DNA from: Rothia nasimurium | GTDB taxonomy: Bacteria; Actinomycetota; Actinomycetes; Actinomycetales; Micrococcaceae | Assembly (NCBI RefSeq): GCF_928382285.1 | Contig: NZ_CAKMSS010000003.1 | Location: 62,001-126,000 of the forward strand | DNA: 64,000 nucleotides | Direction: 5' to 3' | In this document: positions 48,394-56,824 of the stretch, piece by piece | How positions within the stretch are numbered: position 1 is the first letter of the stretch | Layout of the letters: the number at the start of each line of letters is the position of its first letter | Made by a program: the position numbers and the translations under genes | Notes under the pieces: model-generated | The model's input: the letters and a program-made list of their open reading frames with translations, nothing else | The model's database searches: none | What the model was told of the DNA's origin: nothing

Positions 48394-48497
48394 GCTTTCC
48401 TGCTTTCGTCATTGGGGTTTACTTGAGGGCACATAGACCCTTACATTCACAAAAGATTCTACGGGCTAGGCCGCCATCGGCCTAGCTGTCGGAGCTA

Positions 48498-48761
48498 CTA
48501 GTTGATGCCGTTACCAAAAATCCAGAAGGCTCCCTGACCAAAAACGTAATCTAGGCCCGAGATGAAGAGCATCATAAAAGCAACAAAGAAAAGAACAATA
48601 ATCACGTACTGCACCAGTTCTTTACCGGTGGGGGTGGTGACTTTTTTGAGTTCTGCGATAACTTCGCGCAAGAACTGGAAAATACGGCCGAAGAAGCCCA
48701 GCTTCTTCTCTGCGCCTGGTTCTTCAGAATCGGCGGTCCTGGCGGCGATTGATTTAGCCAT
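48498..48761 (-). CDS. secE: Preprotein translocase subunit SecE
   Basis: The 87-residue protein has an amphipathic region FGRIFQFLREVIAELKKVTT, then TPTGKELVQYVIIVLFFVAF, and one transmembrane helix, the minimal SecE form that stabilises SecY. The ATG at 48761 is preferred; the open frame upstream runs into the tRNA gene. The secE-nusG pair is the standard order. Confidence 0.95.
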   Translation of the reverse strand: MAKSIAARTADSEEPGAEKKLGFFGRIFQFLREVIAELKKVTTPTGKELVQYVIIVLFFVAFMMLFISGLDYVFGQGAFWIFGNGIN

Positions 48762-48836
48762 GGTAGGCCCGCCCCTTTCTAGACTCATCATGAACATCAA
48801 CTGTTCGATTGACAAATAAACCTGTGAGGCTTGAAG

Positions 48837-48909
48837 CAGGGCGGACAGGACTCGAACCTGCAACCTGCGGTTTTGGAGACCGCTGCTCTACCAATTGAGC
48901 CACCGCCCT
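48837..48909 (-). tRNA. trnW: tRNA-Trp (anticodon CCA)
   Basis: Read on the minus strand, the acceptor AGGGCGG pairs with CCGCCCT. The D-arm is GCTC-AATTGGTA-GAGC, the anticodon loop CTCCAAA carries CCA, and the T-arm GCAGG-TTCGAGT-CCTGT is complete. CCA is not encoded. It lies just upstream of secE, a conserved position. Confidence 0.95.
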
Positions 48910-49160
48910 TTGAAGGTTACCCCTTCAAGGAGGCTTGAAACCTTTACGGGCACAAACCTAAAGCTGTTCGGTTGCGAACAACGTTATCTACTGTAGAACA
49001 AATTTTTTGCTTTGGCAATTTGGTGCGCGCCAGCCCCTCTCCCAGCTGCCGTCCGCCCTATGATTTAAGGGGTAGGTGCCAGCCGCCGCGCTGGCGTCCG
49101 CGCCCTTCATTTGCCCCACCCCGACGGTCCTGCCCGCAGGACGGAAGCGAGAACCTCACC

Positions 49161-50363
49161 ATGACTGCCCGCGTATCACGCCGCATCGGCGCTATCGCCC
49201 CCTCGGCCACCCTGGTCGTTGACGCTAAAGCTAAGGCCCTGAAGGCACAAGGACGCCCGGTGATCGGCTTCGGTGCGGGCGAGCCCGACTTCCCCACCCC
49301 CGACTACATCGTGGACGCCGCCCGCAAGGCCCTCGATGACCCCGCTAACTTCCGCTACACCCAGGCTGCTGGTCTACCCGCCCTCAAGCAGGCAATCGTT
49401 GAGAAGACCAAGCGCGATTCCGGTATCGATATCGATGCCTCCCAGGTGATCGTGACCAACGGTGGCAAGCAGGCCGTCTACCAGGCCTTTGCCACCGTCA
49501 TTGACGAAGGCGACGACGTGCTGCTACCCGCCCCCTATTGGACCACCTACCCCGAGGCTATCCGCCTGGCCGGTGGCAACCCCATTGAAGTCTTCGCCGG
49601 CGCCGACAAGGAATACAAGGTCACCCCCGACATGCTGGAGGAAGCCTACACCCCCGCCACCAAGGCCCTGATTTTCGTATCCCCCTCTAACCCCACCGGC
49701 GCGGTCTACACCCCCGAAGAAACCAAGGCCATTGGTGAGTGGGCTCTGGAGAAGGGCATCATCGTGCTCACCGACGAAATCTACGAGCACCTGACCTACG
49801 ACGGCGTACCCTTCACCTCCATCGTTAAAGCCGTCCCTGCCCTGGCTGAGAACACCGTTATTCTCAACGGCGTTGCTAAGACCTACGCCATGACCGGCTG
49901 GCGCGTGGGCTGGATGATTGCCCCCGCCGACATCACCAAGGCGGCAACCAACCTGCAGTCACATATGACCTCTAACGTCAACAACATCGCCCAGCTGGCG
50001 GCATTTGAAGCTGTCTCGGGTTCCCTCGACGCCGTCAACGAGATGCATAAGGCCTTCGACCGCCGCCGCAAGACCATCGTTGAGGGGCTTAACGCTATCG
50101 AGGGCGTCCACTGCCCCACCCCCAAGGGTGCCTTCTACGCCTACGCCGACGTCACCGGCCTGCTGGGCAAGACCATTGCGGGTAAGACCCCGCAGACCTC
50201 CGCTGAGCTTGCCGAAATCATCCTGGAAGAGGCTGAAGTAGCGGTTGTTCCCGGTGAGGCTTTTGGCCCCTCCGGTTACCTGCGCCTGTCCTACGCCCTG
50301 GGCGATGAAGACCTCGCCGAAGGCCTGGCCCGCATGCAGAAGCTGTTGGCAACCGCGCAGTAA
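49161..50363 (+). CDS. Pyridoxal-phosphate aminotransferase, aspartate-aminotransferase type
   Basis: The 400-residue class I aminotransferase starts [20 protein letters not shown] and shows [24 protein letters not shown] and the PLP-lysine region [17 protein letters not shown] (Lys about residue 240). A late [20 protein letters not shown] carries the substrate arginine. It most likely makes aspartate from oxaloacetate; broader use on aromatic or prephenate substrates is possible in this subgroup. The ATG at 49161 begins the conserved protein; the open frame upstream has no homology. The position opposite tRNA-Trp/secE is common in relatives. Confidence 0.9.
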   Translation: MTARVSRRIGAIAPSATLVVDAKAKALKAQGRPVIGFGAGEPDFPTPDYIVDAARKALDDPANFRYTQAAGLPALKQAIVEKTKRDSGIDIDASQVIVTNGGKQAVYQAFATVIDEGDDVLLPAPYWTTYPEAIRLAGGNPIEVFAGADKEYKVTPDMLEEAYTPATKALIFVSPSNPTGAVYTPEETKAIGEWALEKGIIVLTDEIYEHLTYDGVPFTSIVKAVPALAENTVILNGVAKTYAMTGWRVGWMIAPADITKAATNLQSHMTSNVNNIAQLAAFEAVSGSLDAVNEMHKAFDRRRKTIVEGLNAIEGVHCPTPKGAFYAYADVTGLLGKTIAGKTPQTSAELAEIILEEAEVAVVPGEAFGPSGYLRLSYALGDEDLAEGLARMQKLLATAQ

Positions 50364-50764
50364 TTTGCCTGACGCGGGTATACAGGCGCGTGCGCCTCAG
50401 TGGTACGCAGGACGCCAAGTAAGCGCGGCATATGAACCGCAAGCAAGCTGGCTCGGCGGCTGGCGTGAATCGCACCTGAGCGAAGCGAAGCTGCGAGAGG
50501 GTCGCTTGTGAAGGTTCATGTGCCGCGCTATCTGTATATCCGGTGCGCCCGAACCTACTACCTCACCCGACATAAAGTCATCACTGACTCTAACGGCGAG
50601 GTTGAAAACATACAGCGCAACCTACCCCACAGCTACCCAACGCAACCCCTCTTTACTACAATAGAAACCAACAAAGACCCACACTTTGGACTGCCTAAAC
50701 GGGCAGAAACCCAACAGGGTCACCACCATCATTCCCCACCAGGAATAACACAAGGAGTTTCTCC
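50364..50764 (+). other. Intergenic region before pfkA
   Basis: The first part holds palindromic element copy 3. The second part (50530-50764) has no gene and should carry the pfkA promoter; TACAAT at 50657-50662 is a possible -10, but I see no -35 partner. CACAAGGAGTTTCTCC before the pfkA ATG is a good SD region. Confidence 0.5.
50421..50529. repeat. Dispersed palindromic intergenic element, copy 3 (reverse orientation)
   Basis: The outer arms AAGCGCGGCA-TATGAACC and GGTTCATG-TGCCGCGCT are complementary with few mismatches. On the minus strand the interior has GACCCTCTCG and GATTCACGCCAGCCGCCGAG, the shared core with small changes. Flanking GTATACAG/CTGTATAT extends the symmetry further out. 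Confidence 0.75.
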
Positions 50765-51796
50765 ATGAAGATCGGTCTGCTCACCTCCGGCGGCGACTGC
50801 CCCGGCCTGAACGCTGTTATCCGTGGCGCTGTGCTCAATGGCGTCAAGACCTACGGCGATGAGTTCGTTGGCTTCCGCGACGGTTGGCGCGGTGTTGTTG
50901 AAGGCGACTTCATGGATTTGCCCCGCACCAAGGTTCGTGGCCTGGCCCGTACCGGCGGCACCATCCTGGGTACTTCCCGCACTAACCCCTTCGATGGTCC
51001 TAAGGGTGGCCCCGAGAACATCGAGATCATGATGGAACGCAACGGTATCGACGCTATTGTCGCTATCGGTGGCGAGGGTACCCTGGCTGGTGCTAAGCGC
51101 CTGGCTGACGCGGGCCTGCCCGTGGTTGGTGTTCCCAAGACTATTGATAACGACCTGCAGGCAACCGACTACACCTTCGGTTTCGATACCGCAGTTTCTA
51201 TCGCAACCGATGCCCTGGACCGTCTGCGTACCACCGGCGAGTCCCACCACCGCGCCATGGTCGCTGAGGTCATGGGCCGTCACGTTGGTTGGATTGCCCT
51301 GCACTCCGGCATGTCCGGTGGCGCCCACGCCATTCTGATTCCCGAGGTCAAGGTCTCCATGGAAGAGGTTTCCGGCTGGGTCAAGGAAGTTCACGACCGC
51401 GGTCGCTCCCCCCTGATCGTTGTTGCCGAAGGCTTCATCCCTGAAGGCTTCGACGATGTGATGGCAGGCAAGGGCCAGGAGAAGGACGGCCGCCCCCGCC
51501 TGGGCGGTATCGGTGACTGGGTTGCCCAGGAGATCGAGCGCATCACCGGCATTGAAACCCGCAACACCACCCTGGGCCACATCCAGCGCGGTGGCGCCCC
51601 TACCGGCTTTGACCGCGTACTTTCCACCCGCCTGGGCATCCAGGTTGTCGACATGATTCACGACAAGGAATGGGGCAAGATGGTTGCCATGCAGGGCACC
51701 GAGATCAAGCGTGTTGATTTCGCTGAGGCCCTCAACGGCCTCAAGACCGTTCCGGTTCACCGCTACGAAGAGGCTAAGGTCCTCTTCGGCCGCTAG
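50765..51796 (+). CDS. pfkA: 6-phosphofructokinase
   Basis: The 343-residue PFK phosphorylates fructose-6-phosphate. Motifs are KIGLLTSGGDCPGLNAVIRG, IVAIGGEGTLAGAKRLA, VPKTIDNDL and VMGRHVGWIALHSGMSGGAH. At the two classical selectivity positions it has glycine in GGEGT (ATP type) but lysine in PKTIDND (shared with pyrophosphate enzymes). That combination occurs in actinobacterial enzymes thought to use ATP, so ATP is the likelier donor. The ATG has AAGGAG upstream. Confidence 0.93.
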   Translation: MKIGLLTSGGDCPGLNAVIRGAVLNGVKTYGDEFVGFRDGWRGVVEGDFMDLPRTKVRGLARTGGTILGTSRTNPFDGPKGGPENIEIMMERNGIDAIVAIGGEGTLAGAKRLADAGLPVVGVPKTIDNDLQATDYTFGFDTAVSIATDALDRLRTTGESHHRAMVAEVMGRHVGWIALHSGMSGGAHAILIPEVKVSMEEVSGWVKEVHDRGRSPLIVVAEGFIPEGFDDVMAGKGQEKDGRPRLGGIGDWVAQEIERITGIETRNTTLGHIQRGGAPTGFDRVLSTRLGIQVVDMIHDKEWGKMVAMQGTEIKRVDFAEALNGLKTVPVHRYEEAKVLFGR

Positions 51797-51877
51797 GCCC
51801 TAGAGGCATAAGAGGTCTCCATCCACCGGGGGGGGGTCGGCGGCCCACTTCTTTAGTATCGGTCGGTTTTATGCGCC

Positions 51878-52147
51878 TTATACGCCCTGTAGGGCGATGA
51901 CTGCTGGGAGGGTTAGGATTAGCAGGGAGAAGGCCACTGCCCAGCCCCAGGTGCGGGCCAAGAGACTTAGCCCAAGGCCAAGAAGACCCAGCAGGGGTGC
52001 AAGAGCCCAGCTATAGCTGGTGGTAAGCCCTCCATAGGTAAAGGCAAGAGCACCTGCCAGAAATATAAAGGCAGCAAGCAGATTGAATTTTTGCCAGCGC
52101 GGGGAAGAGAATGTTCCCCACTGATTACCAGTCACGTAAGATACCAT
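51878..52147 (-). CDS. Small three-helix membrane protein
   Basis: The 89-residue protein has a short hydrophilic N-terminus (MVSYVTGNQWGTFSSPRWQK) and then three hydrophobic helices (FNLLAAFIFLAGALAFTYG, ALAPLLGLLGLGLSLLA, WAVAFSLLILTLPAVIALQ). No family is recognised. The ATG at 52147 has AAAGGTGG 5 nt upstream; a GTG at 52156 is an alternative. It begins 14 nt after the stop of the secreted phospholipase gene, so the two are surely co-transcribed. It might protect the cell from, or help export, the phospholipase; that is inference. Confidence 0.7.
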   Translation of the reverse strand: MVSYVTGNQWGTFSSPRWQKFNLLAAFIFLAGALAFTYGGLTTSYSWALAPLLGLLGLGLSLLARTWGWAVAFSLLILTLPAVIALQGV

Positions 52148-52161
52148 CTCTACCACCTTTT

Positions 52162-52716
52162 CTAAAAAATCGCATTAGGAGCAAAAACTTGCCTAATAGC
52201 AATTGCCTTAGCCTTCACCCAGCCTGAGTACTTATTCATCTGTAAGTCAACTGTAATCAAAGCAACTAGCTGACGGTCACAGGTTTTATTGAAATAACCC
52301 TTCTCTGCATAACACAGGTCATGAGTGCGACACCGCGTGTCGAGCAAATCAATCGGAGCGCCAGGGCCACTCACCCCTGGGCCGCACCAATTCCCATGAA
52401 CTGGAAAGCCAATTTGAGGATCATGCCCAGCAAGAGCAGGAAAAGCTCCCCCTCCAAGACGATTTGATACCCCCTGATTGTACGAAATGGCTGACAGCAA
52501 AACAACTTCGCTTACATCGTCTGCCCGGGCTCCATCGACATCGAAGTAGTCAATATTGCCAGCTGAATCAAGGACAGCATACTCTAAAAGCTTCTCTGCC
52601 AGAATCTCGCTATTATGCGAGCCTCCAGGGGAAGTAATAGCATTTGCTGGCACCATTAGGCCAAACGAAATAGCAATTACTAGAGATACAAGAAAAACAT
52701 AAAATCGCTTAAACAT
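52162..52716 (-). CDS. Secreted phospholipase A2-family protein
   Basis: The 184-residue protein has a clear signal peptide (MFKRFYVFLVSLVIAISFGL, cut after about residue 26, VPANA). Residues 110-136 carry the secreted PLA2 signature: a calcium loop W-C111-G-P-G-V-S-G-P-G-A-P, then D123-L-L-D126 and the catalytic dyad in RCRTHDLCY (His132, Asp133). Cysteines at 111, 129, 135 and 146 could form two disulfides. It should hydrolyse the sn-2 ester of phospholipids outside the cell. The N-terminal ~80 residues are not recognised. The gene is AT-rich relative to its neighbours, suggesting transfer. The ATG has GGGAG 6 nt upstream. Confidence 0.85.
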   Translation of the reverse strand: MFKRFYVFLVSLVIAISFGLMVPANAITSPGGSHNSEILAEKLLEYAVLDSAGNIDYFDVDGARADDVSEVVLLSAISYNQGVSNRLGGGAFPALAGHDPQIGFPVHGNWCGPGVSGPGAPIDLLDTRCRTHDLCYAEKGYFNKTCDRQLVALITVDLQMNKYSGWVKAKAIAIRQVFAPNAIF

Positions 52717-52987
52717 CGCGACTCCCTAAATTGAAAATTTTTCATTACAAATTGTGAACCTGTGAGCCGTATTACAAATACTTACATGATGAACATCACT
52801 TGTCAAGAATCTGTGAAAAATATTTTGGCAACAGAACCAAACCAGTTCCACCTACTACCAACGCTTGGTTCTACCGTCTAAGACCCAAGCAAGAATCCCC
52901 CTGCCTCCTTCAACTGACGACCAAGGCCCCTGCGCCCCAGAGAGCAACTCGTGATACGCAGCGGAGGTCACAGCAGAACAGCACTGC

Positions 52988-54130
52988 CTACCGTAAAAAG
53001 TCCCCCATGTTCCGGCGTCCTGCCACCTGGCCGGCGTCCGGAGCGACAATCACGGTCTGGGCGGCGGCGTACTGGCTGGTTGCGGGGTTGCCGTCGGCGT
53101 CCGTATCTCCCCCGTCCACCACGCGCAGGGTGGCGGCGGGGTCAACCGAGCGCTTGAGGACGGCCAGGGCGATAGGCCCAGCCTCGTGGTGCAGGGCCAC
53201 CGAGGTCACGGTGCCCACCTTCTTCTCGCCGTTCATCACGGCAGAACCGGCAGCGGGCAGGGTGTGCTCGGAGCCGTCCAGGTCGAGGAAGGTCAAACGG
53301 CGGGGCGGGTGGCCCAGGTTGTGCACGCGGGCCACGGTCTCCTGGCCCTTGTAGCAGCCCTTCTCCAGGTGCACAGCGGTGCGCAGCAGGTCGAGCTCGT
53401 GGGGGATGGTCTTCTCATCGGAGTCCACGCCCACGCGCGGCCGCCAGGCCTCAATACGCAGGGCCTCAGCCGCCCATACCCCGGCTAGCTGGGCTCCCTC
53501 GATTGCGTCCAGCAGGCGGTGGGCGGGCACGATGGTCAGGTAGCGGCGGTAGGCGGACGCCGGGTGCTCGCCTTCCCCAGCGGACGCGTAGGTGTAGCCC
53601 CCGGGGGCAATGCCGGCGCCCCAGGGGTCAGTCCAGACGATGCCGCCTGCCAGCACGGCATCCGCGCCCTCAGCCTCGCGCGGGTCAAGGGTGGCCCCCA
53701 GCACCGCGTGGGTTTCGGTGCGGTCGGTAATCTCAACGCGCAGCATGAACTTCATGCGGTTCAAATACTCGGCCAGGGGCGCGGCCTGGTCCCGTTCGGT
53801 GATCAGCCAGACCGCGCCGTCCTTCTCAACAGCGAAAGCAGAGAACTCGATACGGCCCTGCGGGGTCAGCAGAAGAAGCTCGGTGGAGTCCCCCTCCCCC
53901 AGCCCGGCTAGGACCTGGCTTGAGAGGGTGGTCAGCCAGCTCAGGCGGTCCTCGCCCGCAACCGTCACCACGCCCAGGTTGGAGTGGTCAACCAGAGCAA
54001 GCCGGGTACGGCGGGCCAGGGCCCGCTGCTCAGCAACCGGGTCGCCGTAGTGGGCAGCGACCCCGGCGTCCGCCCCGGACGCCGCAAAGGCGCCCGGGCG
54101 AGACAGCAGGGGGCTACGGTAGGCAGTCAC
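52988..54130 (-). CDS. ygfZ: Folate-binding protein YgfZ family
   Basis: The 380-residue protein is related to GcvT and carries the YgfZ signature VHLEKGCYKGQETVARVHNL with its conserved cysteine. The folate-fold N-terminus shows ALVDHSNLGVVTVAGEDRLS. YgfZ helps maintain iron-sulfur clusters of certain enzymes in a folate-dependent way. The C-terminus is longer than in E. coli (326 residues). It overlaps the stop of the nitrobindin-like gene (ATGA at 54130), so the two are translationally coupled. Confidence 0.93.
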   Translation of the reverse strand: MTAYRSPLLSRPGAFAASGADAGVAAHYGDPVAEQRALARRTRLALVDHSNLGVVTVAGEDRLSWLTTLSSQVLAGLGEGDSTELLLLTPQGRIEFSAFAVEKDGAVWLITERDQAAPLAEYLNRMKFMLRVEITDRTETHAVLGATLDPREAEGADAVLAGGIVWTDPWGAGIAPGGYTYASAGEGEHPASAYRRYLTIVPAHRLLDAIEGAQLAGVWAAEALRIEAWRPRVGVDSDEKTIPHELDLLRTAVHLEKGCYKGQETVARVHNLGHPPRRLTFLDLDGSEHTLPAAGSAVMNGEKKVGTVTSVALHHEAGPIALAVLKRSVDPAATLRVVDGGDTDADGNPATSQYAAAQTVIVAPDAGQVAGRRNMGDFLR

Positions 54131-54795
54131 TACTGGTCACCTGCAAGGTTTTCGCCGCCGAACATGGTGGTACCCAGATCTTCACCGGTCATAGATGAGG
54201 TCTTCCGCAGCTCAGCCGAAGCGTGCTTCTCAAGCTTGCGGGTTTCGGGGTTAGCAGTTTCCCAGTCCCACATGAGGTTGCCGTTGACCAGGCCCCAGAG
54301 GCGTACAGAACCGGCGTAGTCCTTGGTGATGTCGTCCTTGAGCATGTTGCCGGTCTGCATACGCACCACCGGGCCCTTAATCATGCCCACATAGTTTTCG
54401 GTCAGACCACCGGGGTGGGCGATGGTGGCCAGCAGGTTGAAGCCGCCGTCCTCGTTGCGCAGGGACTCAACGGACTCAGCATCCTGGTGCACAGGGACCA
54501 CGTCAGCAGGCACCAGGCCGGGCCCGACGTCGCCGTCCACCTGAGGGCGGTCAATCTGCCAGAAGCCGGTCTCAACAGTGATGGTGCGCAGCTTCTGGCC
54601 CTGGTCATCGAGCAGGAAGCTCTCGGCGCGGTATTCGATAAAGGGCAGGCCGTCCTGGCTGAAGGTAATAATCTGCCCGAAGGGAGTTGATTCTGCCCCC
54701 TCGTACCAGAGGGAGCCGGTACCCTCCCAGGTGCCCAGCAGCCAGGAGAAGGGCACGAGTTCGGGGGTAAGGTTGGTGGGAATTTCAATAGCCAT
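54130..54795 (-). CDS. Nitrobindin-like FABP-fold protein
   Basis: The 221-residue protein begins with the family pattern LVPFSWLLGTWEGTGSLWYE, then FGQIITFSQDGLPFIEYRAE and later ETGFWQI. These belong to the heme-binding nitrobindin/FABP-like beta-barrel group of actinobacteria (for example mycobacterial Rv2717c). The glycine-rich G-x-W-x-G-x-G-x start is partly changed (GTGSLWYEG in place of the usual GxGxYP). I could not identify the proximal heme histidine, so heme binding is uncertain. It is coupled to ygfZ. Confidence 0.8.
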   Translation of the reverse strand: MAIEIPTNLTPELVPFSWLLGTWEGTGSLWYEGAESTPFGQIITFSQDGLPFIEYRAESFLLDDQGQKLRTITVETGFWQIDRPQVDGDVGPGLVPADVVPVHQDAESVESLRNEDGGFNLLATIAHPGGLTENYVGMIKGPVVRMQTGNMLKDDITKDYAGSVRLWGLVNGNLMWDWETANPETRKLEKHASAELRKTSSMTGEDLGTTMFGGENLAGDQ

Positions 54796-54833
54796 ACATA
54801 CCAGTGTAGTGCGGGAGAAGTGCGGGCGGCAGA

Positions 54834-54987
54834 GGCGTCCCTCTGACGACTAACCTTCTTGCTGGTTCGCTCTGGCTCGCAAGCTCGCCAGATTCGCGCC
54901 GAGATTATTTTCCTCGCACGCTCGGAATCTCGACGCTCATCGACTGCAATTCATGCCAGCCCCAGCCAGTCGTCTGCCGGGGCGCCC
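54834..54987. repeat. Dispersed palindromic intergenic element, copy 4 (extended)
   Basis: Outer arms ending CTGACGACT (left) and AGTCGTCTGCCGG (right) are complementary. The interior has ACCTTCTTGCTGG, a nested GCGCCGAGATT/AATCTCGACGC pair, and the diverged core AATTCATGCCAGCCCCAGCC. It is about 45 bp longer than the other copies, so it may be composite. Confidence 0.65.
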
Positions 54988-55026
54988 CCGCTGCTCCCTT
55001 CACCTTAGGCGCCCGAAACATAAAGA

Positions 55027-55061
55027 AAACCGGCCCTCGCGCAACAGTGCGCGGGGCCGGT
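55027..55061 (-). terminator. Terminator after the small membrane-protein gene
   Basis: On the minus strand ACCGGCCCCGCGC pairs with GCGCGAGGGCCGGT and is followed by TTTCTTT. It ends 22 bp past the small ORF. Confidence 0.85.
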
Positions 55062-55082
55062 GCTGAGAAGCCTGTGGGTTGC

Positions 55083-55196
55083 TTACTTCTGGCCACGGAA
55101 GAGGCCGGTGAGTACGAAACCGATGCAGGTGAAGATAGCCAGACCTGCCAGGCCCAGAAGGACGAGGAAGAAAATTTCAAGTGCAAGAATACTCAT
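55083..55196 (-). CDS. Small membrane protein, 37 residues
   Basis: The minus-strand frame starts at ATG 55196 and reads MSILALEIFFLVLLGLAG, then a second hydrophobic part ending in GLFRGQK and TAA. It is a single hydrophobic helix with a basic tail, reminiscent in size of KdpF-like peptides. It starts 4 nt after the stop of the upstream membrane-protein gene and is followed closely by a strong terminator, which argues for a real gene. The SD is weak (GGGTAGC), so translation may depend on coupling. Confidence 0.6.
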   Translation of the reverse strand: MSILALEIFFLVLLGLAGLAIFTCIGFVLTGLFRGQK

Positions 55197-55200
55197 ACCG

Positions 55201-55953
55201 CTACCCTACCACGCGCGTGAGGAAAGTCGCACACACATAGGCGATGACGCCGATAAATGCTACGGGTGTTACGCCCAGGGTGACAGCGCCACGGCGGGGC
55301 CCTTCCTTGGGGCCTGCCGAGACAACCCGGATGCCGATAAGTCCCAGCAGCAGACCGACGGCCAGGCCGATGGTGATGACGGGGTAGGCGGTTTCAACGT
55401 CCCTGGCCAGGATGGCTAGACCCACCCATCCTGCCACAGAGACTGAGGCCAGCACACCCGAGACGCAGCTGATGACCGACTCCAGGCGCCCCACAGCGCC
55501 TTCGCCGCGGGCAAGTTCTGCCATGAAGCTTGCGACCACGCCCACCGCTGCGATAGCGGGCAGGAAGGCCAGGGGGGAACTGCCGGGGTTGAGCCAAGAG
55601 TAGAGCAAGGAGGCTACGCCCGATACCAGCACGATGACGGAGTGGGAGGTAATGCGGCGGCGTCCGCGCAGTTCGGCGATGCCGGTGGCGGCGGGCCAGC
55701 CGCCTGCGATGAGAAGGACGGCGCCCAGCCCGGTGAGTGCTGCGAGGTCGGGTGAGGTAGCTGCGGTGATGACCAGGGCTATAAGGGTGACGAGGGCTGA
55801 GAGCGCCACCAGTGTGTAGCGAGAACGGCGGGTTATGCCGATACGCCCGATGGGCCCTTCGTAGACGGTTTTCTGCCTGGCCCGGCGGAGCTTGGTGAGC
55901 TCGGGGACGAAGGTGCGGATAGCTCGGGTGTGGGTGGGGTCTTTAGTCGTCAC
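55201..55953 (-). CDS. Hypothetical multi-pass membrane protein
   Basis: The 250-residue protein has a basic N-terminal tail of about 45 residues (LTKLRRARQKTVYEGPIGRI) and then six to seven hydrophobic segments in pairs. No family is recognised. The pattern of evenly spaced helices with short loops suggests a small integral-membrane scaffold or transporter-like protein. It is divergent from the glnR-like gene and coupled to a 37-residue membrane peptide downstream. Confidence 0.75.
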   Translation of the reverse strand: MTTKDPTHTRAIRTFVPELTKLRRARQKTVYEGPIGRIGITRRSRYTLVALSALVTLIALVITAATSPDLAALTGLGAVLLIAGGWPAATGIAELRGRRRITSHSVIVLVSGVASLLYSWLNPGSSPLAFLPAIAAVGVVASFMAELARGEGAVGRLESVISCVSGVLASVSVAGWVGLAILARDVETAYPVITIGLAVGLLLGLIGIRVVSAGPKEGPRRGAVTLGVTPVAFIGVIAYVCATFLTRVVG

Positions 55954-56096
55954 TCTGGGGTTTCATCTCGCTGTGTGGTGGGCCGGTGGTGTGGGTTCCG
56001 GGCTTCTTCTTATCTTCCCGTATTACGAACCTGTTTATCAACGTCTGTGGCCTGCGTTTTATACTGGTGCTTGAGTTGACCTGTTCTAGGGAGTGT

Positions 56097-56789
56097 ATGA
56101 GCGTGCTGCATATTGTCGTATTGAGTGATTCTGCGACCGATGGCGCTGATGTCACTCAGTCGCTGGGGTTGTTGGCTCATCAGATATCGGTTCTTCCTCT
56201 GGGCGCTGCGCCGTCCATGGTGCAGGCGGCTGGACCCGATGTGGTCTTGGTTGATGCCCGTGAGCAGTTGGTTGCGGCCCGTAACTGTGCCCAGTTGTTG
56301 AAGGGGTCTGGTTTTACTACGCCGCTGTTGATGGTGCTTACCGAGGGCGGTATGGCTGCGGTGGCGCCGCACTGGATGGTGGACGATATCGTGCTTGAGT
56401 CGGTGGGTCCGGCTGAGCTTGAGGCCCGTTTGAGGTTGCTGACGGCGCATGTGGCTGAGGAGGCTGAGCCTGAGAGCACGGTGATTCGGGCCGGTGGTAT
56501 CACGGTCGATGAGGCCTCGTATTCGGCGCGTTTGCAGGGGTCGCCCCTGAACCTGACCTACAAAGAGTTTGAGTTGCTGAAGTTTTTGGTGCAGCACCCC
56601 GGGCGGGTTTTTACGCGTGCCCAGCTTCTCTCTGAAGTGTGGGGTTATGACTACTACGGTGGTACGCGCACGGTTGATGTGCATATTCGTCGTCTGCGGT
56701 CGAAGCTGGGCCCTGACAATGAGCAGTTGATTACGACGGTTCGCAATGTGGGGTATAGCTTTAACTCGGCGCGGTCGGATTCTAGGTAG
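56097..56789 (+). CDS. glnR: GlnR-like OmpR-family response regulator
   Basis: The 230-residue protein has an N-terminal receiver-like domain and a C-terminal winged helix (LTYKEFELLKFLVQHPGRVF, ARAQLLSEVWGYDYYGGTR-type recognition helix, then RTVDVHIRRLRSKLGP). The receiver matches actinobacterial GlnR (VVLVDAREQL, LMVLTEGGMAAV, AELEARLRL). It lacks the usual pair of acidic residues near the N-terminus (LSDSATD in their place), as in GlnR, so it probably works without a partner kinase. It should control nitrogen assimilation and perhaps nitrate genes. The ATG at 56097 is close to GGGAG; a GTG at 56103 has better spacing. mshD follows, as in mycobacteria. Confidence 0.85.
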   Translation: MSVLHIVVLSDSATDGADVTQSLGLLAHQISVLPLGAAPSMVQAAGPDVVLVDAREQLVAARNCAQLLKGSGFTTPLLMVLTEGGMAAVAPHWMVDDIVLESVGPAELEARLRLLTAHVAEEAEPESTVIRAGGITVDEASYSARLQGSPLNLTYKEFELLKFLVQHPGRVFTRAQLLSEVWGYDYYGGTRTVDVHIRRLRSKLGPDNEQLITTVRNVGYSFNSARSDSR

Positions 56790-56824
56790 GCTTAGAGGAG
56801 CTGCGATGTGTGTAGGAGGCGCGT

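Noticed and set aside
48762..48863. 34-codon extension of secE
   Set aside because: It runs into the tRNA-Trp gene; SecE similarity starts at 48761.
51826..51840. Poly-G run downstream of pfkA as a second phase-variation tract
   Set aside because: It lies between genes, past the pfkA stop and outside any reading frame, so slippage there would not switch a protein.
52800..53354. 184-codon plus-strand frame near ygfZ
   Set aside because: It is mostly antisense to ygfZ, has no SD and is arginine/proline rich as expected for a shadow frame.
54905..55186. 93-codon minus-strand frame
   Set aside because: It crosses a terminator and a palindromic repeat in a different frame from the 37-residue membrane peptide; low-complexity composition and no SD.
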